Source: Peromyscus leucopus
Taxonomy: Eukaryota > Chordata > Mammalia > Rodentia > Cricetidae
NCBI RefSeq assembly: GCF_004664715.2
Contig: NC_051075.1
Span: 38,091,958-38,155,957 of the forward strand
Direction of reading: 5' to 3'
DNA: 64,000 nucleotides
The position numbers and the translations under genes are program-made. Position 1 is the stretch's first letter, and every line of letters begins with the position of its first letter. The notes beneath the pieces are model-generated. The model searched no databases and was not told the DNA's origin. It saw only the letters and a list, made by a program, of their open reading frames with translations. Below are positions 1-10,898 of this stretch, piece after piece.

Positions 1-386
1 TTAGCTTAGGCTTGTCTCACTAGCTCTTTTAACTTAATTTAACCTGTTTCTAGTCATCTATGAGGCTTTTTACTGTTCTTTCACTCTGTATGTCCTACTT
101 TCCTGCTCCCTCTGTGTCTGGCTGGCCCCTGGCATCCCCCTGGCATCTCTTTTTCTTTCTTCCTCCATCCTAAATTCCTCCTCCTACTTACTCACCCTGC
201 CTGGAAGTCCCGCCATTATATCCCTTCCCTCAATACTGTCCATTCAGCTTTTTATTAGACCAATCACTGTCTTAGGCAGGCAAGGTAAAACAGCAACACA
301 TTTTTACAGAATTAAACAAATGCAACACATCTTTACATAGTTAAACAAATATGATACATCTTTGCACAGTTAAACAAATTTCCACA
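1..386 (-). mobile_element. Solo LTR, ERVK-like, cut by window edge
   Basis: The reverse complement of this stretch aligns with the complete LTR at 26025-26677, sharing the segments taaagatgtgttgc, attggtctaataaaaagctg and gttaaaagagctagtgagac. The window opens inside the element, so its 3' part is missing. Its 5' end is placed at 386, where the minus strand reads TG. The second copy has a 6-bp TSD, which points to a class II (ERVK-type) family. No internal viral genes are present. Confidence 0.8.
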
Positions 387-554
387 ATACTAACTCTTTG
401 TTCAGTTCTGTGTATTATGCTTACAGTCTCTAATCCACTGATTGTGCCTTAATCTTTATTATTTTTTGCCATTTATTGCATTTGTGTTTGGTTTTTTCTT
501 GATTTCTAAGACCTTGAGGTATCCTATTAGGTTATTAATCCAAGAGCACTCTGA
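387..554. other. AT-rich sequence, possible old L1
   Basis: A short AT-rich stretch between the LTR and a B3 SINE. It has the T-rich look of antisense LINE-1 and may belong with 787-1060, but I cannot place it firmly. Confidence 0.3.
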
Positions 555-780
555 TTTTTAAAATTTATTTAATTTTTAATCATTCACACGTGTGCATATC
601 TGTGTATGGCTATGTGCACATGAGCGTCGTGTCTGTAGGAGCCGGAAGAGGGCATCAGCTCCCCTAGAGCTGGATTCACAGGCCGTGATGTGTGTCTGAT
701 GTGGGTGCTGGGAACAAAACTCAACCTCTACCAGAGCCACAAGTGCCCTTAACCACTGAGCCGGCTCTCCAGCCGACTCT
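555..780 (-). mobile_element. B3/B2-type SINE, diverged
   Basis: The right end reads ccactgagccggctctccag, the complement of a B2/B3 tRNA-derived head. The body has the usual order on the minus strand (gaagagggcatcag, then a gtgggtgctgggaac-like motif). It is substantially mutated, so it is probably an older B3 subfamily copy. Confidence 0.75.
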
Positions 781-786
781 CAGTTG

Positions 787-1060
787 TTTTTTTAATTAAA
801 TATTTATGACTATAAAATCTCCTCTCCTGCCTTAGCTATATCCCAGGGGTTTGGGTAAATTATAATATTTTCATTTGATTCTAGGATTTAAAACATTTCT
901 TCCACGAGCAAGTGCTTATTCGGAGTGAATTGTTCAGTCTTCAGTGTTTGTGTAGATCCCGTGGTTTCTCCTGCTGTTGATTTCTTGTTTTATTTCATTA
1001 TGATCTGACTGGATAGAAGTAAGTAATTGTCTCACTCCTTTTTCCTTCACGAAGTATCAT
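787..1060 (-). mobile_element. Old LINE-1 ORF2 fragment, antisense
   Basis: The plus strand resembles the antisense of mammalian L1 ORF2, with phrases such as gaattgttcagtcttcagtg and ttatttcattatgatctgac in the expected order. It is very degraded and has no usable open frame. The limits are approximate, and similar AT-rich sequence continues to about 1550. Confidence 0.5.
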
Positions 1061-1204
1061 TGAGCGTTGTCAGATTTCCTTCCAGAAGGGTGCACCAATG
1101 CTCATTCTCACTAATTATGTAAAATCATTTCCCACAACTGTGCTGACAGAATATATATTGTTTTTTCTCCGCTAATGTTCAAGAACTCTCTAGATAGGAG
1201 GGGT

Positions 1205-1309
1205 ATGTGTGGTGTAATTATATACACTGTGTTTATCAGTTGTCTCTTTACATAGGAGGTGTAATTATGTGTGGCGTAATTATATACACCGTGTTTGTCG
1301 GCTGTCTTT
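1205..1309. repeat. Two-copy tandem duplication, about 62-bp period
   Basis: The segment starting atgtgtggtgtaattatata at 1205 recurs at 1267 with a few changes and is followed by the same tacac-tgtgttt-tc-g-tgtct pattern. This is a local tandem duplication in AT-rich DNA. Two small opposing ORFs across it are a consequence of the duplication and are not supported as genes. Confidence 0.75.
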
Positions 1310-1560
1310 TGCTTGTTTCTATCAGGCTTATTTCTTTTCTCTCCACTACATCTTATTTTGTGTGGTTGGCTTATCAATACTGGGTATTGCCTTTGTATTT
1401 TAAATCTTAGTTTTGGAGAAATCCATGGTTTCTTTTGACCGTTTTTTGCATAGTTTTATTTGTTACACTTAAATCCCTGATAGATGTGGACTTTATTCTT
1501 TTGAGTGGCGTGAAGCATAGATGTAATTTTATCCTTTTCTCCAATGGCCTCTCATTTGTC

Positions 1561-1945
1561 TTGATCCCTGCACTGGCTGGTCTTATGTCAGCTTGACCTA
1601 CAAACTGGAGTTATCCGGAAGGAGGTAACTTAACTGAGAGCATGCTTCCATAAGATCTGGCCGTAAGGCATTTTCTTAATTAGTGATAGATGGGGGAGGA
1701 CCCAGCCCATTGTGGGTGGTTCCACCCCTGGGCAAACGATCCTGAATTCCATAAGAAAGCAGGCTGAGCAAGCCATGGGAAGCAAGCCAGTAAGCAGCAC
1801 CCCTCCATGGCCTCTGCATCAGCTCCTGCCTCCAGGTTCCTGCCCTGTGTGAGTTCCTGTCCTGACTTCCTTCAATGATGAAGGACAGTGTGGAAGTGTA
1901 AGCCAAATAAACTCTTTCCTCCCTAACTAAGACAATACCCCTTCT
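1561..1945 (+). mobile_element. Rodent interspersed repeat family A
   Basis: This abundant rodent repeat carries diagnostic phrases such as ggagttatccggaaggaggt, taagaaagcaggctgagcaa and aagccaaataaactctttcc. The same family, forward or reverse, recurs at 4016, 10899, 24600, 36419, 45490, 51085 and 52555. I do not assign a database name. A 76-codon minus-strand frame inside it (1676-1906) is incidental. Confidence 0.75.
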
Positions 1946-1961
1946 TAAAATTGGTCTTTAG

Positions 1962-2110
1962 GTCAGGCATGGTTGCGAATAACTTTAATCCCCACACTCA
2001 GGAGGCAGCTGGTGGAATCTCTGAGTCCAAGACTAACCTGATCTACATAGTGAGTTACAGGCCAGCCAGAGCTATATAGTGAAAGCTCATCTTAAAGAAA
2101 AAAAAAAAAG
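1962..2110 (+). mobile_element. B1 SINE, old diverged copy
   Basis: It starts with a decayed B1 head (gtcaggcatggttgcg), continues with actcaggaggcagctgg and catagtgagttacaggccag, and ends in an A-rich tail at 2096-2109. Divergence from the young B1s elsewhere in this window marks it as an old insertion. Confidence 0.75.
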
Positions 2111-3005
2111 TCATCTTTGTCCCCCTGATTTGAGATGACACTTACATGCCTTTAAATTTCCCTTTTTCCTCTTTTGTACTTTGTCAGTGTGCTTTTTCAC
2201 AGTATACAGAACGTGCCAGAGGACTTCATGGCATCTGTTCATTGCCTCTGGCCATAGATGATGTTCTGGTGTTTGTTTCTCAAGAATAGTCAATTATTGC
2301 AGCAATCATCTTTAAAGCTAGAGAGATTCACCTTCCGGCTGTGTATTTATGAAACACTTACCCGAACTGAACCCACAGCTATGAGACGTTATTATGCCTT
2401 CTGTTCAGCTATCAACAGTATCTGCTCCATTGTAAAACTGTCTGGCGGGAGGGGTGGAGCTTTAGAAGCGTGGCCCGGGTGCTATCCTCAATCACTGTCC
2501 TGAAACGGAGCCCTGGCTTCATCAAGGTTTACGGTCCTTGGCTCCAGGACTTGTTCTGAAATGCAGCTGCTGGATCCAGGTGGACAGATCTTAACATGGT
2601 GATTACTACCAGAGTAGAACCGTTAGAATTATGAGGCACTTTACCTTTCCTGTGGATCTACAGTCAGAGGCCAACGTTGCTAGGAATCATGATGCCTTGT
2701 TTAAAAGCTTCAGAAAACCCAAAACAAAGTCCAAAGAGTGTCCTCCTGGAACGACTTTTCACTGGGGCGAGAGGAATTCCATTTAGAGGATCCTTTCATG
2801 CAGATAATGTGATTAGCAGCCCAGGCAGGACGATGAGTAGAGGCCGTGTTCTGTAGCATCTTTTCCTCACCACACGAGGTCAGGATTAAGTATTTGTTAG
2901 TGCCACGGATGCGGCTTTGCTTACAAAGTCAAGCCTATTTGGAGGGGGGGGGGTGTCAAATTTCAGAGTATACAGGAAGGGACAGAGGCATAGGAAGTTT
3001 TTGCT
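2111..3005. other. Single-copy sequence, no gene seen
   Basis: No repeat or coding exon is recognisable. Short frames exist on both strands without start context, splice sites or familiar protein sequence. There is a G-run near 2944-2953. Confidence 0.5.
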
Positions 3006-3498
3006 TTTATTTTTCCCCTTCTATCTTAATTCTGACTTGTTCTAAAGTGTTGAAGATGCCCCACAAATTAAAACTGCAGCAGGCATCTGCTTATGAGACA
3101 GACCATGTGGCATTTGTCCTTCTGAGTCTAGGTTATATCATTCAGTATAAATTTTTCCAGTTTCATCCATTACCTCATGAATGCCATTTTTCTTCACAGC
3201 TGCATAAAATTCCATTGTGTGCATTAACCGCATGTCATTATCCACTCATCAGCTGATGGACATCTGGCTTGCTTCCGTTTCTTCGCTGCTTCAATGACCA
3301 GCAATGAACATACACGTTCATGTACTGCGAGTGGGGTACAGAGTCCTTTGGGTATATACCAAGAAGTGGTATAGCTGGGTCAAGTAGTGGTTTTATTTTC
3401 AGTTTTTTGAGAAACCCCCATACTGACTTCCAAAACACTTGTCTATCTTCCCATGCACCGTGTAGATTGGTTCCACTTTCCCCATATCCACACCAGCC

Positions 3499-3988
3499 TG
3501 TAGATGTAATTCTGAACGGTCTTATTAAATAAGAAACACAGAGCCAAATGCAGAGTTAAAAGCCCGGAGATCAGAGAGAGCAGTAGCCAAGAGCTGAGAC
3601 CATCTTCTTACCACCCGCTGCCACTGCCGTCCTTCCCCCGAGAAAGAGACCTACTTCCTGTGTGTCTGTATTTCTTATTGACTTTCTGTTCTGCCTTCTC
3701 ATTGGTTCTAAACCCAACTACATGACCTCCTCGTCACTACCTGTCTATACAGACCTCCAGGTCTCTATGGTTGGTATCGAGATTAAAGGTGTGTGTCTCC
3801 AAGCTGGCTGTGTCCTTGAACACACACAGACTCTGCCTGCCATGTGATGGGGATTTAGGGCGTGTGCTACCACTGCCAGACTTCTGCTAAATGGCTTGCT
3901 ATTAGCTCTGACCCCCAGGCAACTTTATTTATTAACATACAAATAAAATCATATAATCATATTTCAGCACAAATAAAATATCACCACA
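3499..3988 (+). mobile_element. Solo LTR (490 bp), TSD ccagcc
   Basis: The element begins TGTAGATG and ends CCACA. It is flanked by a perfect 6-bp duplication, ccagcc, at 3493-3498 and 3989-3994. AATAAA-type signals lie near the 3' end. It aligns along nearly its full length with the LTR at 52730-53181. The 6-bp TSD fits an ERVK-like family. It sits inside L1-a, so it is younger than that L1. No internal retroviral region is present, so the provirus was probably reduced by LTR-LTR recombination. Confidence 0.9.
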
Positions 3989-4015
3989 CCAGCCTTTGTT
4001 GTCGATGCTATTTGT

Positions 4016-4484
4016 GATGGCTAATTTTCACTGTCCACTTAACTAGATCTGGAATGAACTAAAAGGCAAACTGCCAGGCACCTCTGTGAGGGATTTTCTT
4101 GATCAGCTTATTTGAAGTGGGGTTTCCCACCCTGGATCCTGGATGTGGTGGGCAGCACCTTCCAGTGGTTGCCCAGATAAAAGGCGGAAGAAGGAATCTT
4201 TGCTTTTGCCCCCCCCACCTCCCCCCCTCCGCTCTTGTTGGCAGGTTTATCGACCTTGCTGCCTTCCTTTGCTGATATTAGGACCTAGCTTTTGTCCTCC
4301 AATGTGACATGAAGGCCGCTGGCAGCTCTCCTGGAACCTTCTGGGCCTTCAGTGCCAGACTGTGACTACTTAGACATCCAGCCATGGGAACTGAGTAACT
4401 CCTAGGTTCTTGGCCTCTCTGTTTTGAGACAGTCGTTGTTGGACTACCCATGTCATATCCTGCAAGCCAGTCTAATAAATACCC
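4016..4484 (+). mobile_element. Family A-related repeat, diverged
   Basis: It opens with ggctaattttcactgtccac and later has a tgtgactacttagacatcca segment and a terminal ctaataaataccccttg. This is the same general layout as family A at 1561-1945 but much more diverged. It interrupts L1-a. A C-run lies at 4209-4229. Confidence 0.55.
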
Positions 4485-5044
4485 CTTGTGGTGGTTTGCA
4501 TAAGAACGGCCCCCAGCCGGGCAGTGGTGGCGCATGCCTTTAATCCCAGCACTCGGGAGGCAGAGGCAGGCAGATCTCTGTGAGTTCGAGGCCAGCTTGG
4601 GCTACCAAGTGAGTTCCAGGAAAGGCGCAAAGCTACACAGAGAAACCCTGTCTCGAAAAACAAAAAAAACAAAACAAACAAAAAAAAAGAACGGCCCCCA
4701 TAGACTCATTTGTTTGAATGCCAGGCCCACAGCGAGTGGCACTCTTGGGAGGTGTGGCCTCGTTGGAGGAAGTGTGTCACTGTGGAGCCGGCTTTGAGGT
4801 CCCCTAAGCCCAAGCTGTACCCAGTGTGGCACACGGTCTCTTGCTGCCTGTGGACTAAGATGTAGAACTCCGAGTCTCTTCTCCAGCATCATGTCTACCT
4901 GCACACACCGCCATGCTTCCCGCCTTGGCGATAAAGGACCAAACCTCTGAAACTGTAAGCGAGCCACTGCAATGAAATGTCTTCCTTTGTAAGAGTTGCT
5001 GTGGTCATGGTGTCTCATCACAGCAGTAAAACCCAACCTAAGAT
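4485..5044 (+). mobile_element. MaLR-like (ORR1-type) repeat split by B1
   Basis: The 5' part (tgtggtggtttgcataagaa) is separated from the rest by a B1 insertion. Downstream are ggtgtggcctcgttggagga, ctctgaaactgtaagc and catggtgtctcatcacagca, the typical layout of a rodent ORR1/MT-like element. Removing the B1 and one TSD copy restores a continuous element. Its subfamily is not determined. Confidence 0.6.
4516..4686 (+). mobile_element. B1 SINE, young, nested, 14-bp TSD
   Basis: A full-length B1 from gccgggcagtggtggcg to an A-rich tail. It is flanked by a perfect direct repeat, aagaacggccccca, at 4502-4515 and 4687-4700. It belongs to the same subtype as most B1s here (ggaaaggcgcaaagctac). 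It is inserted in the MaLR-like repeat, itself inside L1-a, so this is at least third-level nesting. Confidence 0.95.
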
Positions 5045-5245
5045 GAAATCTTAAAATAGTTTAGTCTGCATTTCCCTAAAAGCTGAGGATGCCAAACGCC
5101 ATTTCAAGGGTTTTCTTGCCACTGGCCTTTCATCTTTTGAGAATTCTCTCTTTAATTCCTCAGCCTATTGTTTACTTTGGTTGTTTGTTTTCTTGGTGTT
5201 TAGTTTTGTTTTCTTGTTTTGTTTTTTTTAAGTTCTTTGTTGAAC

Positions 5246-5986
5246 AAGGAGAAGGAATACCTGTGAAAGCCTAGAAACTGGGAAGAGGTCATGGGAGGAT
5301 TGCCTTCAGTGATGCGGGGAGAGTAAGAACATAGGTAAAATAAAATTATGGAGGGGGAAATGCTGTGGATAGAACGTTTTAAAGAAGGCCGGAGGACTGG
5401 GGAGATGAGGACAGTGTTGAAGAAGGAGAGGATTAACTTGGACAAAGAGCAAAAGGAAACCGGATGGAGAAAGCCTGCTATCTTGTCACAAAAAGTATAA
5501 AAGAGGACTGAGGGGCGGGATTCTGCTCCGTCCAGTGGGGGCTGCTCCGTGAAGCATGCAGCTAAATACAGTTCCCAGTTCCAAATGTGGGATGCATACG
5601 CTGGAGCTTGCCAGGGTACCCTGGAGGCCCCCTAAGCAATACTGGCTCTTGTCCGTTCTCTTGGTTGCCTAACCAGAAGTAAGAGGATAAGACCGTATTG
5701 TAGAAGGCATGGCCCACTTTGGTTGTATGGTACACGGAAAGCAAGCTGAAAGTGAGCCGGCATGGCTCTCCCATCCCCACACCTATTGGCTAGCCTTCAA
5801 AGTGTCTTAGCGAGATGGGCAGGCTGCTGAGAGAAAAGGCATCAGCTCTAAACAAGGCATTTACGCCACTTCCTTCAAGGATCAGGGAACACTGGGAAGA
5901 GGCGGGAGGCAGAATGTAAAATTTCAAAGACAGAGTGAAGGGCAAGGAAATGCCATCCCTTAGACCAGATTCCGCCCTGGCAATCC
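5246..5986. other. Single-copy sequence, no gene seen
   Basis: Purine-rich and otherwise unremarkable sequence following L1-a. No repeat, RNA gene or credible exon is recognised. Confidence 0.5.
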
Positions 5987-6147
5987 TTTTTTTTTTTTTG
6001 GTTTTTCGAGACAGGGTTTCTCTGTGTAGCTTTGCGCCTTTCCTGGAACTCACTTGGTAGCCCAGGCTGGCCTCGAACTCACAGAGATCCGCCTGGCTCT
6101 GCCTCCCGAGTGCTGGGATTAAAGGCGTGCGCCACCAACGCCCGGCT
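5987..6147 (-). mobile_element. B1 SINE
   Basis: It runs from a T-tract (5987-5999) through tttcgagacagggtttctct to cgcccggct, the complete complement of a B1. The flanks share caatcct (about 5981-5987 and 6150-6156), consistent with a TSD. It is the young subtype. Confidence 0.93.
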
Positions 6148-6397
6148 AACAATCCTTAACTCTTAGTAACTGCGGTTGTTTGCGCCGGGCCCACGCAAGA
6201 CCGGCCCAGTCCATCTTCAATCAAGGAAGGGTGAGGGGTCCACAGAGTCCTGCTGTTCACCACTGAACCTTAGCTGTGTACCAACTGCTCAGCCCCCAGG
6301 CTTCAGCTCCAAACCCACGATCACACAGATGGCCCCGGTTTAAACTGAGTGGGTCACAAAAATGAATGAAGACATGGACATAAAAGAAAGATTTGAA

Positions 6398-6545
6398 GCC
6401 GGGCGGTTTAATCCCAGCACTTGGGAGGCAGAGGCAGGCGGATCTCTGTGGGTTCGAGGCCAGCCTGGTCTACAAAGGGAGTTCCAGGAAAGGCGCAAAG
6501 CTACACAGAGAAACCCTGTCTCGAAAGAACAACAAGAAGAAGAAG

Positions 6546-6611
<66 letters not shown>
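6398..6611 (+). mobile_element. B1 SINE with (GAAA)n tail
   Basis: The B1 body spans 6398-6525 and lacks about 15 bases of the usual head (gccgggcggtttaatcccag). Its tail has turned into a GAAA microsatellite (about 6544-6611). The perfect 12-bp direct repeat agaaagatttga at 6385-6396 and 6612-6623 brackets both body and microsatellite, which shows that the microsatellite is the expanded SINE tail. Lysine/glutamate-rich frames through here are artefacts. Confidence 0.93.
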
Positions 6612-6612
<1 letters not shown>

Positions 6613-6623
6613 GAAAGATTTGA

Positions 6624-7155
6624 GAGAAGGATGGAAATAGCGATGGACAGGGGTGGTAGGGAGATTTGGGATCAGGGTGCAGTGAGAATAGTCAGTATGC
6701 ATTGCGCGCATGTGCGAAATTATCTAAGAACAAATTAATTAATAATAAAGGAGCTGCCGCTTTTAGGACTCTTCCGCAGAGATGTTATCCAGCTATTGGC
6801 CTCTAGAGGGAGCGCGAAGGTTGCAGTTTGTAGTAAACCGCCTGAAAATGAACTCAACTTCCCACGTCTTCTGTAACCCATGGAAACCTGTTCAGCAGGT
6901 GGGGCTGTTCCCTTGCAAATAGCCTTAAGGTTTTTGTTGTTGTTTTGTTTTTACTTCTCTTTTCTCTGTTCTTCTCATCCTTGCCTGGCAATTAGGCTAA
7001 AGGGTCTATGAATTCTTTTCTTCCCGATCCCACCTAATAAACGTGAAGGTGCAGCGCCCCAAACTAAACCCTGGGATATTTTGAGTAGCTGGAGAGCCCA
7101 CCCTCCAGATGGCTTCTGGCCTAGAATGTGCGTGTGTTAAAATCCTTTCTTCGGA
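6624..7155. other. Single-copy sequence, no gene seen
   Basis: No repeat or credible exon is recognised between two B1 elements. Confidence 0.45.
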
Positions 7156-7310
7156 GCCGGGCGGTGGTGGTGCACACCTTTAGTCCCAGCACTGGAAGGC
7201 AGAAGCAGGCAGATCTCTGTGAGACCCAGCCTGGTCTACAAAATGAGTTCCAGAACAGCCAGGGCTGTTACACAGAGAAACCCTGCCTCGAAAAACAAAA
7301 CAAACAGCAC
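7156..7310 (+). mobile_element. B1 SINE, different subtype
   Basis: Head gccgggcggtggtggtgcac, right part cagaacagccagggctgtta and A-rich tail. The right half is the cagccagggct type rather than the aaaggcgcaaag type of its neighbours. Flanks share aatccttt (7141-7148 and 7311-7318). It also has a small internal deletion. Confidence 0.9.
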
Positions 7311-9639
7311 AATCCTTTTATTGGCTGCCAGTCAAAGCCTCTGGAGTGGGCATTGTTCCTTTCCCACATCCTGCTTCCCCGGATATTTTTTGTACCCGGA
7401 TTTTAAATCTTCTGTGAAACCCAAGAGCTTGCCTTGAGGTAGACTTGGGGTCTGGTTGAGATTTTATTTTTCCCTCTTTGTCCCGAAGAGTGGATCCACA
7501 TTAACTTTGGGTCCTTCGTTCCATGTGCTCAATGTTAAGACACCATCTGTATGCTTCTGGCTCCCAAATTTCCATCCCCGGCTCCCTTGCTGGAATTTCA
7601 GGTTGCTTGAGAACAAGAGTCCCTGCTTTGCTTACGTTAGCCTGTTTCTGCCCTAAGAGTTCCCGCTCCAGAAGGCGGCCCACCGTGTGATTATCACTCC
7701 TACATGTTTCCTTCATACCCTCTATCGTCAGGTGCTTTGGCCAATTCTGGAGGTTCTGCTCGGGAAATATTTCCTTCTCTGCTTCCTTCCCTCTCTTTCC
7801 TGCTCTCTATTCCACTACAGCTGTCTCACCCAGAACATCCGGATACCTTCCCACAGGAGCGAAGATAGCCGTGGTTTGGAAAAAGCAATGTGCTTTTCTC
7901 TTTTTCCTGATTCTGTCTTCAAAAATGCAAGGGAAAAAAAAGTGGGGATTTGATTTCTGACATAAAAAAAAAAAATAGAGTTTTGCAGAAAGAAGGAGGG
8001 TTCCGAGTTTGCCTTTGGGGTAGATACTAGCTTATATAAATGTTTTCGGTTTCCATTTACACAGCAAGGATTAGCCTGGAAGATTATAAATTTCTGCCAT
8101 AAAATAGGAAATGTTTATTATACCAATGCCCAGTGGTAAGACTGCAGTTCAGAAGTGGAGGGGTATGGCCACTGGAGCCTGCCCTTCAGTCTGAATGAGC
8201 CATTGGAGAAGGGAACCAGAGGGAGGGAGGAGGGAGGAGGGAGGGAGGAGGGAGGAGAAGGGACTGGGACACAATCTCGTGGATATCTGATTTTCCCTTC
8301 AGGCTGTAGTCTGGGGACCGGCAGGAAAGTGGAAGGGAGGTTCCCTCTTGGGCATCAGGCTGGTCACCGGGAGGCCAGCTAGGGGACCTTCTTGGCCACC
8401 CTGGAGGGTGACGAGATGAAATAAGCTCAGAGATGTCACAAAGAATGACAATCTAATCACGTCCCTCCACCTTTCTCTACCCCCCCCCCCATGGAGCTGA
8501 GAGCCACCTGTGCCCCTGTGGGCTCCATGGCATGGGGTCTAGAGGAACCGGGGCCTGGGAAGCCAGTGAGAGCTGAAAGGAGGGAGGCAGGGGGGACCAC
8601 CAGGGACCCATGCCGCTGAAAGAGCAGACAGGCAATGATGTTTACCAGCTGCACTCCCAGCCATCTCCCCTAATGACACCACCGAGGACCCACAACAAAG
8701 AGGACGCAGAACACAGCTCGGGAGCCAGAGGACCCCAGCGGTTTCGAGGACTCTTTCCTCCCAAATCCAGGAGCCATCCCCATCCTTAGAGACAGAGCTG
8801 GCAATAAAAGTAGATCCAGCACATTTCCCCCTAGGGGTGATTGGAACTGTGTTGGCCTGAGGGCTCTCCCCTGCCCCGGCTGTCTCCTTGGACTGCCAGC
8901 AAGAGCAGATCTAGACAAGTTTGGGTCTCATTTCTGAACCCTGGAGTTCTGGGGTGAGTTCGTTCCACCCCAGTCCCTGTCTGCCTTTACCCTTCGTAGG
9001 GCGCACGCTCCACGCAGCAGGCGCAGGACCTTTAAAGGTGTGAGAATCGGCTCTCCCACCCCAACCCCAGGCCCTTCCAGGCGGACACTGAATGAAACAC
9101 CAGCACGTCACCGCGGCATCCACAGACCTGCACCTGAGCTTGTCTTCCTATTGCCCTCATCCTGCCCCTCTGTCCGCTAGACACAGACAGCGCCTGCGCC
9201 TCGGCAGTCGCTGGTGCTCGTCCCTGCCTGCCTGCCGGCCTCCTCTCAGCCTCTCATAGTTCTGGATAGCTAGCTTCATGAGCTAGCTCACATCGCCAGC
9301 GCCTGCTCTGTTCTTTTATTGTGCTTCCTGCCAGACCAGCCGTCTCCGGCCAGCCACTCTGCTTCTTCTGCAGCCTGTCTCCCCCCCCCCCACCCCCCGG
9401 CCCCCCGGGCCGTTTCCTTCACCCTGCATTTCAGCTCTGGTGCTCTGGAGAGGACTCCTTAGGCAGCAGGCATGGAAATAGTCCTGTGAGCCGCTTAGCA
9501 TCCCGGCCTCCCCGAGGCAGGGTCTAAAGGTTGGGTCGGGAGTCTGCACTCCATAAAAGTTCTGCAGGTACATCTGGGATGCAGCCAGCCGGATAGCCGC
9601 TGGACCAGTCAGAGGAGGACAGACTCTGTGGAGCTCCAT
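7311..9639. other. Mostly single-copy; GC-rich from 8.5 kb
   Basis: No gene or dispersed repeat is recognised. There is a (GGGA/GGA)n tract at about 8217-8262 and C/G runs at 8479-8490 and 9380-9410. From about 8900 to 9640 the sequence is GC-rich with scattered CpG, which might be regulatory but lacks any decisive motif. ORFs here have no recognisable product. Confidence 0.45.
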
Positions 9640-9960
9640 AAACTCGGGGAACTAATTGCCATTGTTTTAAATGTCTCCGTTGGCACGAAGCCGGTGATTC
9701 AAACACATTTTACATTTGAGTCAATGGACGTTGGCTCTCCTGTCTTGGGAAGTATTTCTCGGTAGCAACGGGAGCCTTCAGAATTTGCCATTTGAATGCT
9801 ATTATCGGTTTCAGTTTATAAAGTAAGGAACCAAAATTGAAAAGGCTTGCAAGCATCTTTCACGGCGGCGGCGGCGGCACCGACGAAGGTCTCTTTCTCC
9901 TCTAAGCCATATAACTCCAGTCTTATTGCATAAAGCTCCCTTTACTTTAAATGAGATCCC
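9640..9960. other. Candidate conserved non-coding element
   Basis: Unique, moderately AT-rich sequence with homeodomain-like TAAT cores (aactaattgccattg) and a short (GGC)n at 9863-9879. There is no repeat similarity and no ORF. Conservation is inferred from sequence character only, and a cross-species alignment would decide it. Confidence 0.25.
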
Positions 9961-10240
9961 TGCTGGGTCCCAGGGACAGTTGGCTTTGTTTCCTCTCCTT
10001 TCTCTCCGTACTCCTGGGCCTTATATCTGTAAAGAGCCATGCCATCAACAAGATTAGCATTTCTAGATAAGCCCTGTCCTCCGGAATCTTCTCCAGCTCA
10101 GCTCTGGTTGCTGCTTGTAAAATAGCAGGTGGGCATCTGTGAGCGAGGTGGATGCCTTCTCTGGTCCACATCACGTGCTCTCAAGTTAAACAGACTTATA
10201 GAACACCACGGCCATAAGTCCGTGATAGGCATCTTCCTTT

Positions 10241-10243
10241 TAC

Positions 10244-10284
<41 letters not shown>

Positions 10285-10562
10285 GCCAGAGGACAACATC
10301 AGCTGTCCTGTCCTTCCTTAGGTGCTGTCCATCTTATCTTTTGAGATAGGACCTCTCACTTGGAGCTTGTCAAGTAGACTAGCTGGTCATGGAGCCCTAG
10401 GCATCTGCCTGCCTCACTTCCTTCTTCAGTGCTGGGGTTACACGTGCACGCCACCACATCCAGCTTTTTTTTTTTCTCTTCATGTAGGTTCTGGGGGATG
10501 GAGCCCAGTTCTTCATGCTTGTTACACCAACACTCTGCCAGCTAAACTGCCACCCCAGTCCC
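10241..10562 (-). mobile_element. (GT)n plus B4-like composite SINE
   Basis: A GT microsatellite at about 10243-10282 is followed by gtaggccagaggacaacatc, a B1-like middle part (ctcacttggagcttgtcaag, ttacacgtgcacgccaccac) and a tRNA-like end near cccagtccc. This arrangement fits a B4-type SINE (B1-like plus tRNA-like modules) on the minus strand. The 149-codon plus-strand frame over it (10322-10771) is an artefact. Confidence 0.65.
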
Positions 10563-10898
10563 TTCCTTGGATATTTAAAAACCTCTTTACTAAGGCATCA
10601 TTGACCCACAGTGAGCTCTACCCATGTAGGGGAAGGCAGTTTTGTTACCAAGTAAGAGTTTATAATTGTATGCCACGAGTTTCCTCATGCCTACTGGGGT
10701 CAGTCAGTCTCTCATCTCTGGCCACAGGCAATAGTGATCTGCTTTCTGTCCCTCCAGGTCGATGTGCATGATCTAGAATTGCAAACACATGATATCCCAC
10801 AGAGGCATGGTTTTGTATCTAGTTTCTTTGGCTCGTCATAATAGTTTTTAAATGTAAGTACTTTTCATTTTACTCTAACCTTTTGTTTCCTTGCTGTC
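10563..10898. other. Single-copy sequence, no gene seen
   Basis: The sequence atagttatttaaatgtaag-type AT-rich DNA separates the SINE from a family A copy. Nothing further is recognised. Confidence 0.4.

Larger units (their letters stand above)
3010..5245 (-). mobile_element. L1-a: 3' ORF2 relic with nested insertions
   Basis: The minus strand encodes a decayed C-terminal part of the L1 ORF2 protein. Around 3240-3440 it still reads DPAIPLLGIYPKD, a hallmark near the ORF2 C terminus. L1 sequence runs from about 3010 to 3498 and a short remnant follows at 3995-4015. Recognisable antisense ORF2 resumes at about 5041-5245 (tctgcatttccctaaaagct, gagaattctctctttaa). The copy is broken by an LTR (3499-3988), a family A repeat, a MaLR-like repeat and a B1. 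It has no intact frame. Confidence 0.8.

Noticed and set aside
4602..5036. 144-codon minus-strand ORF
   Set aside because: Reads through a B1 and the MaLR-like repeat around it.
6362..6738. Lys/Glu-rich ORFs on the plus strand
   Set aside because: Translation of a B1 and its GAAA tail in three frames; TSD proves a SINE insertion.
8900..9640. GC-rich stretch considered as CpG-island promoter
   Set aside because: CpG is only moderately frequent, and there is no exon, TATA or initiator arrangement; kept only as a note.
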